A stretch of 64,000 nucleotides of DNA from JAXGQD01 sp040766665 (GCA_040766665.1 JAXGQD010000001.1:248001-312000); one strand, 5' to 3'. Counted from the first letter of the stretch, positions 1-8,595 are shown. Numbers and translations are program-made. Notes: generated by a model not told the origin, from the letters alone.

Positions 1-1
1 A

Positions 2-391
2 ACATACCAAGTCGAAGTCGAAGAGACCGCCGCTCCTGTACAAAGCAGCGCCGCTCCCGTGCCCGCAGCAGCCCCCGCTGCTCCTGCGACAAGCTCTGCC
101 GCAGCGCCTGCACCGGAAGCCCCTGCCAGCACTGCCGCCGCAGCTCCGACTGAGGCAGCCGTTGCAGCCGCCGGCGCTACGGCCGTACGCGCACCGATGC
201 CCGGTACCATCCTGGACGTCAAAGTAAGTCTAGGACAGGAAGTAGCGGCCAACACCGTTCTTTGCATACTCGAGGCCATGAAAATGGAGAATGAGATTGT
301 CTTCCCCAAAGCCGGTAAAGTCGTGCAGGTTGAAGTGAGCAACGGTAAAACCGTCAACGCCGGAGACCTGCTCTTTAGTATTGAGGAATAA
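2..391 (+). CDS. Biotin carboxyl carrier protein, 5' end cut by window edge
   Basis: This is the biotinyl carrier subunit of a biotin-dependent (de)carboxylase. It shuttles carboxyl groups to the carboxyltransferase encoded immediately downstream. The frame is open to the first base of the window and begins with residues resembling the usual TYxVEVEE start region, so probably only one or two dozen N-terminal residues are missing. A linker of about 50 residues rich in Ala and Pro follows, then a biotinyl domain with the canonical EAMKMEN motif, whose second lysine is the biotin attachment site, at about base 285. Only 3 bases separate it from oadA, so the two are certainly co-transcribed. Internal GTG starts (for example at 59) lie inside the linker and are not credible. 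Family assignment is firm; the exact enzyme (oxaloacetate or another acyl-CoA decarboxylase) is inferred from the neighbour. Confidence 0.9.
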   Translation, partial: TYQVEVEETAAPVQSSAAPVPAAAPAAPATSSAAAPAPEAPASTAAAAPTEAAVAAAGATAVRAPMPGTILDVKVSLGQEVAANTVLCILEAMKMENEIVFPKAGKVVQVEVSNGKTVNAGDLLFSIEE

Positions 392-394
392 AGC

Positions 395-1792
395 ATGTCA
401 AAATTAAAAATTACCGAGACCATTTTACGTGATGCGCATCAATCCCTGATTGCCACCCGTATGAGCTTCAAGGAGATGGAGCCCGCTCTGCCGCTCTTAG
501 ACGAGATTGGTTACAACGCACTCGAGTGCTGGGGAGGAGCCACTTTCGATGCCTGTGTCCGATTTCTCAATGAAGATCCTTGGGAAAGACTGCGCAAGAT
601 AAAAAAAGCTTGTCCTAAAACACCCTTGCAGATGCTGCTCCGCGGCCAGAATTTACTGGGTTATCGTCATTATGCCGATGATATGGTGGACGAATTTGTC
701 GCAAAATCCGTGGAAAACGGCATTGACATCATCCGTATTTTTGACGCTTTGAATGATTATCGCAATATCGAGCGTGCTGTGAATGCTACCCTAAAAGCAG
801 GTGCACATGCTCAGGGTTGTATTTCTTTTACCAGCAGCCCTTACCATTCTTTGGATAAGTTTGCCGAAGACTGTCTGACCTTGAAAAACATGGGTGTACA
901 ATCGCTCTGTATTAAAGACATGGCTGGACTGCTCAAGCCTTTTGAAGCTGCTGAACTGGTCGCCGCCATAAAGGAAAAGGTTGATTTGCCGCTGGAACTG
1001 CACACGCACTATACCACCGGTATGGGTTCCATGTCTTATCTCATGGCTGTCGGTGCAGGTGTTGACATCGTCGATACGGCCCTGAGCCCCTTGGCCATGG
1101 GCACTTCACAACCTCCTACGGAGCCTATAGTTGCTGCATTGCAAGGTACCCAATACGATACGGGTTTAGACCTGAAAAAACTCAGCGAAGCGGCGTCTTA
1201 TTTCCGTACTTTGCGCGAAAAATACCTCGAAAGCGGACAGCTCAACACCAAAGTGATGGGCGTTGATATTAATGCATTGCGTTATCAGGTGCCGGGCGGT
1301 ATGCTTTCGAACTTGGTCTCACAGCTGGCTCAGGCCGGTAAGTCCGAGCAGCTCGAAGAAGTCTTGCAGGAAGTCCCGCGTGTACGTAAAGATTTTGGTT
1401 ATCCTCCGCTGGTTACACCTTCCTCGCAGATTGTCGGTACACAGGCGGTGATGAATGTGGTCACCGGTGAACGATATAAGATGGTCCCGAACGAGTCTAA
1501 AGACATCCTCAGAGGAAAGTATGGCCGTACACCTGCGCCTATTGACCCAGAATTTATTAAACAAGTCCTCGGTGATGAAGTGCCTATTACACAGCGCCCC
1601 GCCGATCTCTTGGAACCGGAGCTGGAGCGCGTTAGAAAAGAAGCCGCACGCTATATCGAGAGCGAAGAAGATGTCTTGACCTATGCCATGTTCCCGCAGG
1701 TGGCGGAGAAGTTCTTTCAGAAACGCTTGGAGAAAAAACATGGATTAGACGATACGGCAGGCAGCATTGCGGAAGCGGTTGTCCCGGTATGA
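395..1792 (+). CDS. oadA: Oxaloacetate decarboxylase alpha subunit / carboxyltransferase
   Basis: A 465-residue carboxyltransferase of the pyruvate carboxylase/OadA family. It moves the carboxyl group of oxaloacetate (or a related substrate) onto biotin on the carrier protein. The N-terminus has the family signature ITETILRDAHQSL, and the TIM-barrel metal site is seen in LHTHYTTG and the CIKDMAG segment; a PYC_OADA conserved C-terminal region follows. Unlike enterobacterial OadA it lacks a fused biotin domain, because the carrier is the separate upstream gene. A membrane beta subunit is not in the window. The stop overlaps the next start (ATGA). The role in anaerobic fermentation or a sodium pump is family knowledge; a pyruvate carboxylase B subunit is the main alternative. 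Confidence 0.9.
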   Translation: MSKLKITETILRDAHQSLIATRMSFKEMEPALPLLDEIGYNALECWGGATFDACVRFLNEDPWERLRKIKKACPKTPLQMLLRGQNLLGYRHYADDMVDEFVAKSVENGIDIIRIFDALNDYRNIERAVNATLKAGAHAQGCISFTSSPYHSLDKFAEDCLTLKNMGVQSLCIKDMAGLLKPFEAAELVAAIKEKVDLPLELHTHYTTGMGSMSYLMAVGAGVDIVDTALSPLAMGTSQPPTEPIVAALQGTQYDTGLDLKKLSEAASYFRTLREKYLESGQLNTKVMGVDINALRYQVPGGMLSNLVSQLAQAGKSEQLEEVLQEVPRVRKDFGYPPLVTPSSQIVGTQAVMNVVTGERYKMVPNESKDILRGKYGRTPAPIDPEFIKQVLGDEVPITQRPADLLEPELERVRKEAARYIESEEDVLTYAMFPQVAEKFFQKRLEKKHGLDDTAGSIAEAVVPV

Positions 1793-2292
1793 GTGAAATG
1801 GATTATCGGACAGCCCAAGGTGATATGACGAAGCACACAGCGGAAACAAACCGCGAAAGCACCCCACAAGCGGCCTCGGACTACGACGGTCGCAGTAAAA
1901 CGGTGGCGGTTGCTGCAATCCGCATCGCCTTGAGTGCCAGTCGCGAAGATGAAAAGAAGCTCTGTCGCTTATTTTCTGAAGACGGTATCTTGTGCGACGC
2001 TTCCGATTTTGGCGGTCCCTTCATCAACGCCGTGCCGCGCTTAATAGAGCGCGCGGTCGTCGCCGCCAGGCGCGAGGGCTTGATTGGGCACTCACATCCG
2101 GAGGAGGGGGCGGTGGCCGGTGCAGCGCATGAAGCAGTGACGCAGCTGATGAATAAGGCCATGGGCCTCAACGTGGGCGGAAAAATCGGCATTGCCCGCC
2201 TTGATGACGGCGTCGCCGTTTGTGCTTTTTTCAGCATCGGCTTGCTACACTTGGACGAAGTGGCAATCGGTTTTGGCCATCGTGTTATCTGA
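1789..2292 (+). CDS. HutP-family protein
   Basis: A 167-residue protein whose residues from about 40 onward match the HutP family. Visible landmarks are AIRIALSASREDEKKL, the ERAVVAARREG stretch, a His-containing segment (GHSHPEEGAVAGAAHEA), GLNVGGKIGIAR, and a C-terminus ending in GFGHRVI. B. subtilis HutP is a metal- and histidine-dependent RNA-binding antiterminator, and its C-terminus also ends in a G-x-x-H pattern. The first 35 or so residues are polar and unconserved. Here it is translationally coupled to oadA (4-base overlap) and lies upstream of cmk, with no histidine-utilisation genes nearby. Its RNA target in this organism is therefore unknown. Family call good; regulatory role inferred. 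Confidence 0.8.
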   Translation: MSEMDYRTAQGDMTKHTAETNRESTPQAASDYDGRSKTVAVAAIRIALSASREDEKKLCRLFSEDGILCDASDFGGPFINAVPRLIERAVVAARREGLIGHSHPEEGAVAGAAHEAVTQLMNKAMGLNVGGKIGIARLDDGVAVCAFFSIGLLHLDEVAIGFGHRVI

Positions 2293-2370
2293 GGATTTTG
2301 CCAAAATAAAGTGCAGACAGCCAAGCTCACGCTACTTGCGCTGATGTATTTGTACGAAAGGAAATTTGAC

Positions 2371-3039
2371 ATGCGTATTGCCATTGATGGCCCGGGAGGA
2401 GCCGGTAAAAGTACCATAGCCAAACAAATTGCCCGGGAGCTGGGGATGTTCTATTTGGACACCGGCGCCATGTACCGCACCGCCGCATTGAAAGCAAAGG
2501 AAATGGGCATCGATCCCAAAGATGAAGAAGCCGTTGCCCAAATGATGGAGAAGCTGGATATCGATGTGCAGCTCTCGGAACAGGGCACCGTACTGGTTCT
2601 GGATGGTCATGTGGTCGGCGAAGAAATCCGCACGCCTGAGATATCGATGATGGCTTCGACCATTTCGGCCTTGCCGGTTTGTCGGCGACGCTTGACTGAG
2701 ATGCAACGTCATTTAGGCCAGCGCTACGATGTGGTGATGGACGGCAGAGACATCGGTACGGTGGTGCTCCCGGATGCGGAAGTGAAAATATTTCTGACCG
2801 CCTCTCCGGAAGAGCGGGCCAGACGCCGCTTTAAAGAACTGACTGATAAAGGCAGAGACTGTCGCTTTGAGGAGATTTTTGCCGAATTACAAGAACGCGA
2901 TCTGCAGGACAGCAGCCGTAGTCATGCGCCATTGAAACAGGCAGATGATGCCTATGCTTTGGATAGTGAGGGCAAAACCATCTCCGAAGTCATCGCGGCA
3001 GTGAAAGCCATCATTGCCTCCAAAAACGAAAGGAACTGA
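2371..3039 (+). CDS. cmk: (d)CMP kinase
   Basis: Cytidylate kinase, 222 residues, the normal length. It phosphorylates CMP and dCMP with ATP in pyrimidine nucleotide salvage and lipid precursor supply. The P-loop IDGPGGAGKST sits at residues 4-14, followed by the nucleotide-binding segment LDTGAMYR and the VMDGRDIGTVV motif near residue 125. I chose the ATG at 2371 over an upstream GTG at 2311 because a GAAAGGAAA ribosome binding site precedes it and the family starts with MRIAIDGP. It is followed after 3 bases by plsC, a frequent Gram-positive order together with ispH-rpsA. Confidence 0.96.
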   Translation: MRIAIDGPGGAGKSTIAKQIARELGMFYLDTGAMYRTAALKAKEMGIDPKDEEAVAQMMEKLDIDVQLSEQGTVLVLDGHVVGEEIRTPEISMMASTISALPVCRRRLTEMQRHLGQRYDVVMDGRDIGTVVLPDAEVKIFLTASPEERARRRFKELTDKGRDCRFEEIFAELQERDLQDSSRSHAPLKQADDAYALDSEGKTISEVIAAVKAIIASKNERN

Positions 3040-3042
3040 GCC

Positions 3043-3702
3043 TTGTCTGAACCGGGGAAAGTGCATGAGCCCAAAATCGAACCGATAGACAAACGCCCGC
3101 CCGGCAGTTTCGGCCAACTCGTGGTTCTGCGTTTCTTACAATTCATTACCCATTTCCTTTATCGCCTGCGTTACCATGGCATGGAGCATGTGCCCGCGCA
3201 AGGCCCTTTCATCCTGGTCGCCAATCACCAAAGCATGTTCGATGTGACGGCGATACTCTGCAAATTCAGACCCTGGGTCTATATGCTGGCAAAGTCAGAG
3301 CTTTATAAATATGCACTGCCCAGCCGTTTTTTTTATTGGTACGGTGCTTTCCCGGTCAATCGCAAAAAACCGGAACTCAGCACCATTAAGCGGAGCTTAG
3401 CCGTCTTACGGCGTGGCGGTGTGATCGGCCTTTTCCCTGAAGGAACCCGGGTCAAGCGCGCTGAACATCCGCGCGTGCATCCGCCCAGCACCGGCGCGGT
3501 GTATTTTGCCCGTAAAGCCAATTGCCCGATTCTGCCGGTTTCTATCAATAAGCCCTATCGACTCTTTCGCAAGAACCATGTTTATGTGGGAGCACCGCTG
3601 AGTTTGGAGACTTTGGCTGAAAGCGCGGGCAGTACGGATTTACAGGCGATATCCGATGAAATGATGAGAAGGGTCTACGCATTACAAAACTATGAATATT
3701 GA
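3043..3702 (+). CDS. plsC: 1-acyl-sn-glycerol-3-phosphate acyltransferase
   Basis: A 219-residue PlsC-family acyltransferase that adds the second acyl chain to lysophosphatidic acid, making phosphatidic acid at the membrane. The catalytic H-x4-D motif is seen as NHQSMFD near residue 64 and the substrate-binding motif as FPEGTR near 132. A hydrophobic segment precedes the catalytic motif. The start is TTG at 3043, three bases after the cmk stop, with AAAGGAAC as ribosome binding site. The 3' end overlaps ispH-rpsA by 11 bases. This completes the well-known Gram-positive cmk-plsC-ispH-rpsA order. Confidence 0.93.
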   Translation: MSEPGKVHEPKIEPIDKRPPGSFGQLVVLRFLQFITHFLYRLRYHGMEHVPAQGPFILVANHQSMFDVTAILCKFRPWVYMLAKSELYKYALPSRFFYWYGAFPVNRKKPELSTIKRSLAVLRRGGVIGLFPEGTRVKRAEHPRVHPPSTGAVYFARKANCPILPVSINKPYRLFRKNHVYVGAPLSLETLAESAGSTDLQAISDEMMRRVYALQNYEY

Positions 3703-6319
3703 CGACAAGAGTAAACAAACGAATCAGGGCAAGAACATCCCTCCAGAAAACTATCCTCGCTCCATCAAACGCGCCGCGTGTGCCGGCTTCTGTGGGGGTG
3801 TATCTAGGGCTACGGCTTTGGCGTACCGCCTGATTGCGGAATGGCCGGAGCGCAGCCAAAAAGAAGTGGGTAGCCGCGAACTGTGCATGCTGGGTGAGTT
3901 AATCCATAACCGTCAGGTCATCGCAGAACTGCAGGCCGGTGGAATGGTCTTGCGAGAAGAAGCCGCTACAGTTCTACCCAACTCGACTGTCTTAGTGAGG
4001 GCGCATGGTTTGCCACCACAGGACTATGAAATATTAACGGCAAAAGGCTGCGTCATCGAAGATGCGACTTGCGCCTATGTAAAGAAAATCCAGCGACTTG
4101 CCAGTAAAGCGGCTGAGGAAGGCAAACAGGTCTTAATAACCGGGAACAAAGAGCATCCCGAAGTCATCGGAATTGTCGGTGCGGCGGGCGGAAAGGCCTG
4201 GGTCATCACATCAGCGGCCGAAGCAGAAAACATGGAGTTTCCGCAGCAGGACTATGTGCTGGTCAGTCAGACCACCTTCTCCGTGGCGGAATACCAAAGA
4301 ATTTGTGAACAAATCAAGAAAAAAATTGCAAGTTTGCAAATATTTGTTACAATATGTGGTGCGACTGAAAACAGACAAAATGCAGCCTTGGATTTGGCGC
4401 GGGAAGTGGACGTGATGCTGGTTATCGGCAGCGAACACAGCTCCAACACCAATAAGCTCCTCGAAGTTTGTGCGTCGGTCCGTGATGAATATTATTTGTT
4501 GGAAACTCCGCAGGAAGTTGAACAGCTGTTAAGAGATGGCCGTTTGAAAAACAAATCGGTTGGGGTGACCGCGGGTGCTTCATCACCGGAAAGTATTATC
4601 ATGGAGGTTATTCACATAATGAGTGAGAATGAAGTTTTGAACAATCAAAACGAACAGACGGATCAAGGCGATATCAGTTTTACTGATGCGATTGACAGTA
4701 TTCCGCAGTTAAAACGCGGCGCAACAGTAAAAGGTGTCATAGTCAGATATGATACGGAGAATGTCTATGTAGACGTTCGTGATAAGTCGGAAGGCCGTAT
4801 TCCCCTTCATGAATTTACAAACAATCCCGATTTCAACATTGATGAAGCAGTTGCCAATCACGAAGAGATAGATGTATATGTACGTTCAATCCGCAATACG
4901 GATATGGGGAAAGAAATCATCCTGTCAAAAGCCAGAGTTGATTTCGGCAAGTACAAAGCCTTAGTCGAAGAAGCATACAACGAGAAAACTCCGATTACAG
5001 TAAAAGTGGCCAATGTGGTCAAAGACGGTGTCATTGCCAGTTATGGCGGAGTTGACATCTACGTCCACAGAACTCAGTTGGAGTTGGGCCCCGTTCAGGA
5101 TTTGACTCCTTATGCCGATCAGGAACTGGAGATTTTAGTCACCCAGTTCGACGCTGAAAAACGCCGTTTGCGTGTGTCCGGTTCCCGCCGTGCGCTCTTG
5201 AACCGCGACCGCAAGAAAAAAGCGGAAGAACTTTGGAGCACCATCGAAGTCGGTGATGTTTACGAAGGCGTAGTCAGAAGTCTGACCGATTTTGGTGCTT
5301 TCGTTGATATCGGCGGTGTAGACGGTCTCGTCCATATTTCCGAACTCTCCTGGAAGCGCATCAAGCATCCTTCGGAAGTGGTCAAAGTGGGCGATGTCGT
5401 TCAAGTTTATATCAAAGAATTTGATCCCAATACCAAACGCATCAAATTGGGTTACAAACGTATCGAAGACGACCCGTATCACAATATTGAAGAGCGTTTC
5501 CCCGTGGGTTCTGTCGTACACGGTAAAGTCATGCGTATGGTCAATTATGGTGTCTTTATTGAGATCGCTGAAGGCGTCGATGCTTTCTGCCATATCTCAC
5601 AGATCTCCTCATTGCGCCTGAACAAACCCGACGAAGTACTGACTGAAGGTATGGAAGTGGATGCACGCGTCATTGACGTCAAGAACGGTGAACATCGCAT
5701 CGGTATCAGCATCAAAGATGTTGCCCCGATTGATACCCGCGTTGAGTCAGCTGACAGTGAAGCGCCTAAAGCAAAAGCCGCTGAACAAGAAGAAGCTTTA
5801 CCTACCTCTTATAGCGACGCCGACCAGAGCAGCACAGTAGCCGACGCAGTCGCAGCCGAAAAAGTGGCAGACGAAGTGGTTGTAGACGATGCTCCCGATC
5901 AGAAACCTGCTGATGACGAAGTGGTCGAAGAGACCGCCGCTGAAGAAGCAGTTGGTGACGAAACCGGCACCGATACCATCCCTGTGGCTGATGAAGCGAC
6001 CGGTGAAGCGGTAGAGGCGGTAGAACTCGTTGAAGAGACTGTGGCAGAAGAAGCCGGTGCAGCCGCTGAAGAAGTCAGCGGTACAGCGGTGACGGATGCT
6101 CCGGAAGCTTTTGCCGAAAGCATTGACGAAGTCGTCGGTGAGATCAAACAGGTCGAACCTTCGGCGGACAGCGTTGGCGAAGTGCACGAAGATTTGATTC
6201 CAGGACCTGATGCCATGGAAAAAGAAATGGGCGGTGCACCTGCGGTTGAACCTTTCTCCACCAAAGAAAGCGCAGAAGTCGTCGCGGATGCCGAAGCAGC
6301 TGCGGAGACCGAAGCCTAA
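3692..6319 (+). CDS. ispH: IspH (HMBPP reductase) - ribosomal protein S1 fusion
   Basis: An 875-residue fusion typical of Clostridia. Residues ~25-310 are 4-hydroxy-3-methylbut-2-enyl diphosphate reductase, the last step of the MEP isoprenoid pathway. The three iron-sulfur cysteines are C34 (GFCGG), C127 (ATCAY) and C222 (TICGATENRQ), and substrate residues appear in IHN, RAHG and KEHPEV. Residues ~341-672 carry four S1 RNA-binding domains, the third and fourth being closest to consensus (DFGAFVDIGGVDGLVHISEL; NYGVFIEIAEGVDAF). About 200 residues after that form a very acidic Ala/Glu/Val tail with no recognisable fold. The usual RSHG and ATCP motifs are RAHG and ATCA here, mild deviations. 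A strong terminator follows, ending the operon. Confidence 0.95.
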   Translation: MNIDDKSKQTNQGKNIPPENYPRSIKRAACAGFCGGVSRATALAYRLIAEWPERSQKEVGSRELCMLGELIHNRQVIAELQAGGMVLREEAATVLPNSTVLVRAHGLPPQDYEILTAKGCVIEDATCAYVKKIQRLASKAAEEGKQVLITGNKEHPEVIGIVGAAGGKAWVITSAAEAENMEFPQQDYVLVSQTTFSVAEYQRICEQIKKKIASLQIFVTICGATENRQNAALDLAREVDVMLVIGSEHSSNTNKLLEVCASVRDEYYLLETPQEVEQLLRDGRLKNKSVGVTAGASSPESIIMEVIHIMSENEVLNNQNEQTDQGDISFTDAIDSIPQLKRGATVKGVIVRYDTENVYVDVRDKSEGRIPLHEFTNNPDFNIDEAVANHEEIDVYVRSIRNTDMGKEIILSKARVDFGKYKALVEEAYNEKTPITVKVANVVKDGVIASYGGVDIYVHRTQLELGPVQDLTPYADQELEILVTQFDAEKRRLRVSGSRRALLNRDRKKKAEELWSTIEVGDVYEGVVRSLTDFGAFVDIGGVDGLVHISELSWKRIKHPSEVVKVGDVVQVYIKEFDPNTKRIKLGYKRIEDDPYHNIEERFPVGSVVHGKVMRMVNYGVFIEIAEGVDAFCHISQISSLRLNKPDEVLTEGMEVDARVIDVKNGEHRIGISIKDVAPIDTRVESADSEAPKAKAAEQEEALPTSYSDADQSSTVADAVAAEKVADEVVVDDAPDQKPADDEVVEETAAEEAVGDETGTDTIPVADEATGEAVEAVELVEETVAEEAGAAAEEVSGTAVTDAPEAFAESIDEVVGEIKQVEPSADSVGEVHEDLIPGPDAMEKEMGGAPAVEPFSTKESAEVVADAEAAAETEA

Positions 6320-6371
6320 GCTTGAGTTTGGCCTTGCGCTGACCTAGCCTTGTACAAAATAGTTATTGAGA

Positions 6372-6403
6372 GAGCTTGCCTCAAAAGGGCAGGCTCTTTT
6401 TTT
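6372..6403 (+). terminator. Rho-independent terminator after ispH-rpsA
   Basis: A GAGCTTGCC / GGGCAGGCTC hairpin with a short TCAAAA loop is followed by seven T residues. It lies about 50 bases after the ispH-rpsA stop and ends the oad-cmk-ispH operon. Confidence 0.9.
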
Positions 6404-6521
6404 GGATTTTGGATTTTGTGCGAGGGGCACGGTGGGGGTGTGCCGCGGTGGGGTGGGTGTTGTGATATTTGAAATGAGGATAGACATAAGGAGAAGTCCG
6501 GGCTCGTCATGGTCGAGCTAG

Positions 6522-6669
6522 GCAAAAAATTTCGATTGTGCATTAGTAAATGCTAATGTATAAAGCTTCACTTGTCTCTAGGAGGTGATTTTTCGACAAA
6601 AATGACAGTTGTGCATTAGGACCTTCTAATATATGGCCGCACAGCCGCAAAAATTGCCGGAAAATCACC
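6522..6669. repeat. Degenerate inverted and direct repeats in non-coding gap
   Basis: Two related units, 6522-6561 and 6595-6632, each contain TTGTGCATTAG followed 6 bases later by CTAAT, so each forms a small hairpin. The second unit is enclosed by GGTGATTTTTCG at 6584 and its near-complement ending in AAAATCACC at 6669. This looks like a small decayed palindromic element. No open reading frame in 6404-7096 is convincing, and the rest of that stretch shows nothing else recognisable apart from an imperfect ~34 bp duplication beginning TTTTGCCAAAC near 6727 and 6760. Confidence 0.4.
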
Positions 6670-6938
6670 CCAATCAGTGCTACTAAACCCAATTAACGAT
6701 AATGGTTCTCACATAGCCGTCATTTTTGCCAAACAAGATAGCCCAAGCGTAACCAGTTTTGCCAAACCAGAGAGCTCATGCGTCATCAAACTCAAGACCG
6801 CAGCGTCCCCCTGATTCAGAAATATGAAGCAATACTGCTATCCCAAAAGCTAGGAAACATGCGAACACGATATTTAAAGTAAAAATCCGGCCGACGTCCC
6901 AGATTTCAGACAAGAATATTATTACAATGTTGATTTAA

Positions 6939-7072
6939 TGTTACGTAATTATGTCAACCCTTGTTACGAATTGTGCTTGCTTTGCAACAATATGTCTAAA
7001 TGTTGTAAAGAGATCAAAAAGTGGCACTAATTACACTTGACTAATAAGGGTTCATGTTACAGAATTGTGACA
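6939..7072 (+). promoter_or_regulatory. Three copies of an operator-like motif upstream of the dcw promoter
   Basis: TGTTACGTAATTATGTCA (6939-6956), TGTTACGAATTGTGC (6962-6976) and TGTTACAGAATTGTGACA (7055-7072) are versions of one imperfectly palindromic motif. The third overlaps the -10 region of a possible promoter, TTGACT (7037) -17- CAGAAT (7060). They are probably binding sites for a transcription factor controlling the cell-division cluster; the factor is unknown. Confidence 0.45.
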
Positions 7073-7096
7073 TGGCATGCGTTAAGAACTTTTTCC

Positions 7097-7125
7097 TTGC
7101 AAAGTCATTAGATTACTATTACAAT
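7097..7125 (+). promoter_or_regulatory. Sigma-A promoter of the dcw cluster
   Basis: TTGCAA (7097-7102) and TACAAT (7120-7125) are separated by exactly 17 bases and lie just upstream of the MraZ box array and mraZ. Confidence 0.75.
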
Positions 7126-7134
7126 ACAGTTAAA

Positions 7135-7199
7135 TGGTGAATCGTGGTGAAATCATACACAAAAGTGGTGGATCGTGGTGAACCGAAATGTAGTGGTAA
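7135..7199 (+). promoter_or_regulatory. MraZ operator: tandem TGGTGA boxes
   Basis: TGGTGA or close variants occur at 7135, 7145, 7166, 7176 and 7194. The pairs are 10 bases apart, one helical turn. This is the known form of MraZ binding sites upstream of mraZ, so the cluster is probably autoregulated by its first product. The boxes start just downstream of the -10 element, where bound protein would block transcription initiation. Confidence 0.85.
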
Positions 7200-7208
7200 G
7201 GGGAACGA

Positions 7209-7646
7209 ATGGCAAGGTACGCGCACACCAGTGATGCTAAAGGACGTATTTTCATACCGGCCAAACTGAGAGACAGTTTAGGTCGGAATGTTGTTGTCAC
7301 GAAGTCATTGGACCAAGGTTATCTGGCTGTCTATACAGAAGAGCAATTTGACCTGGTGCGTGAGCAAATTCTGAACCTCGCCGGCACTGATCCGAAGGCG
7401 CGCTTAATGAGACGCGAAATTGTGGGTGAAGCGATTTATTGCACAATGGATGGTCAAGGGCGTATCAGTATCAGTGATGAACTGTGGAGCGAAATAGAGG
7501 TCTCAGCGGGTGACGATGTTTACGTCATCGATATGGGATCGGGGTTGGAAATCTGCGGCAAACGCTTCTTTGAAGAACAAAAGCAGAAGGAAACGGCTCT
7601 GACAGATTTGGACTTGAGTCAGTACGATGTCAAAGGCGTCTTCTGA
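7209..7646 (+). CDS. mraZ: Transcriptional regulator MraZ
   Basis: A 145-residue DNA-binding protein of the MraZ/AbrB-like fold that autorepresses the division and cell-wall cluster. Two SpoVT-AbrB-like halves are visible: residues 7-50 (DAKGRIFIPAKLRDSLG) and ~80-125 (MDGQGRISISDELWSEIEV). Its cognate TGGTGA box array lies directly upstream. The ribosome binding site is AAGGGGAACGA before the ATG. The 3' end overlaps rsmH by 20 bases, implying translational coupling. Confidence 0.97.
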   Translation: MARYAHTSDAKGRIFIPAKLRDSLGRNVVVTKSLDQGYLAVYTEEQFDLVREQILNLAGTDPKARLMRREIVGEAIYCTMDGQGRISISDELWSEIEVSAGDDVYVIDMGSGLEICGKRFFEEQKQKETALTDLDLSQYDVKGVF

Positions 7647-8595
7647 TTTCAGGCATTTGCCGGTTTTGTATGCGGAAACGCTGCAAGCACTGCAGATTAA
7701 GAGTAACGGAACCTATGTGGACTGCACTGCCGGAGGCGGCGGACACGCAGGCGGCATAATGAAACAGCTGGACAGCGACGGAAAGCTGCTTCTCATTGAT
7801 AAAGACCCGGATGCATTAAAAGCGGCATCCACGCACCTTGACAGCCTACATATACAAGCCACTTATCAGCCCATCGCTGCTGACTTTCGCGATTTGACGC
7901 AAGTTTTGCAGAACATGGGACTGGCAGGAGTGGATGGGGTACTGGCCGATTTAGGCGTTTCATCGCATCAGTTGGATACGGATGAACGCGGTTTTGCCTT
8001 TCGGTTAAATGGGCCTTTGGATATGCGTATGAACCCGCAGCAGGAGCTGACGGCGGCTCGCTTAATAGAGAATGCGAGTCAGGAGCGGCTGGAAAAAATC
8101 TTTCGGGATTACGGCGAAGAACGCTATGCGAAAGCCATCGCTGCAGCCATAGTCAAGCGCAGAAGCGTAGAAGCTTTTACGGAGACACTGGACTTGGCGG
8201 AAACCATCAGCAAAGCGGTACCGGCCGCCGCGCGGCGGGAGAAACATCCTGCCAAACGTTGCTTCCAGGCTTTACGCATTGCGGTCAATGATGAACTGGG
8301 TGCACTGGAAAGTCTCCTAGATCAGTTGCCTGAACTACTGAACGATAGCGCCCGTGTTTGCATCATCACCTTCCATTCATTGGAGGACAGGATAGTCAAA
8401 CAGCGCTTCAGAGCTTGGGAAAACCCTTGTATATGTCCAAAAAATCTACCTTGTGTTTGTGGGCTGAAAGCATTGGGCAAAAGCATCGAGCGACGCGGAT
8501 ATGTCGCCGCTGCTACAGAAAACGAAATCAATCCGCGTGCCAGGAGCGCACGCCTGCGGGTGTTTGAAAGACATAAAGGAGACGGCGTTGAATAG
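7627..8595 (+). CDS. rsmH: 16S rRNA (cytosine1402-N4)-methyltransferase
   Basis: RsmH (MraW), 322 residues, methylates C1402 of 16S rRNA in the decoding centre using S-adenosylmethionine. Family landmarks are HLPVLYAE near the N-terminus, the SAM-binding DCTAGGGGHAGGI, DLGVSSHQLD, RGFAFRLNGPLDMRM, and TFHSLEDRIVK near the C-terminus. The start overlaps mraZ and is in the usual second position of the cluster. A CxCxxxxxCxC patch (CICPKNLPCVC) before the C-terminus is common in Firmicutes RsmH. Confidence 0.97.
   Translation: MSKASSDFRHLPVLYAETLQALQIKSNGTYVDCTAGGGGHAGGIMKQLDSDGKLLLIDKDPDALKAASTHLDSLHIQATYQPIAADFRDLTQVLQNMGLAGVDGVLADLGVSSHQLDTDERGFAFRLNGPLDMRMNPQQELTAARLIENASQERLEKIFRDYGEERYAKAIAAAIVKRRSVEAFTETLDLAETISKAVPAAARREKHPAKRCFQALRIAVNDELGALESLLDQLPELLNDSARVCIITFHSLEDRIVKQRFRAWENPCICPKNLPCVCGLKALGKSIERRGYVAAATENEINPRARSARLRVFERHKGDGVE

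Noticed and set aside
5899..6264. Ser/Thr-rich minus-strand frame of 121 codons
   Set aside because: A shadow of the acidic Ala/Glu/Val tail of the IspH-S1 fusion; composition explains the open frame.
7135..7199. TGGTGA repeats considered as a mobile-element end or microsatellite
   Set aside because: Spacing and position immediately before mraZ match known MraZ operators, which explains them fully.
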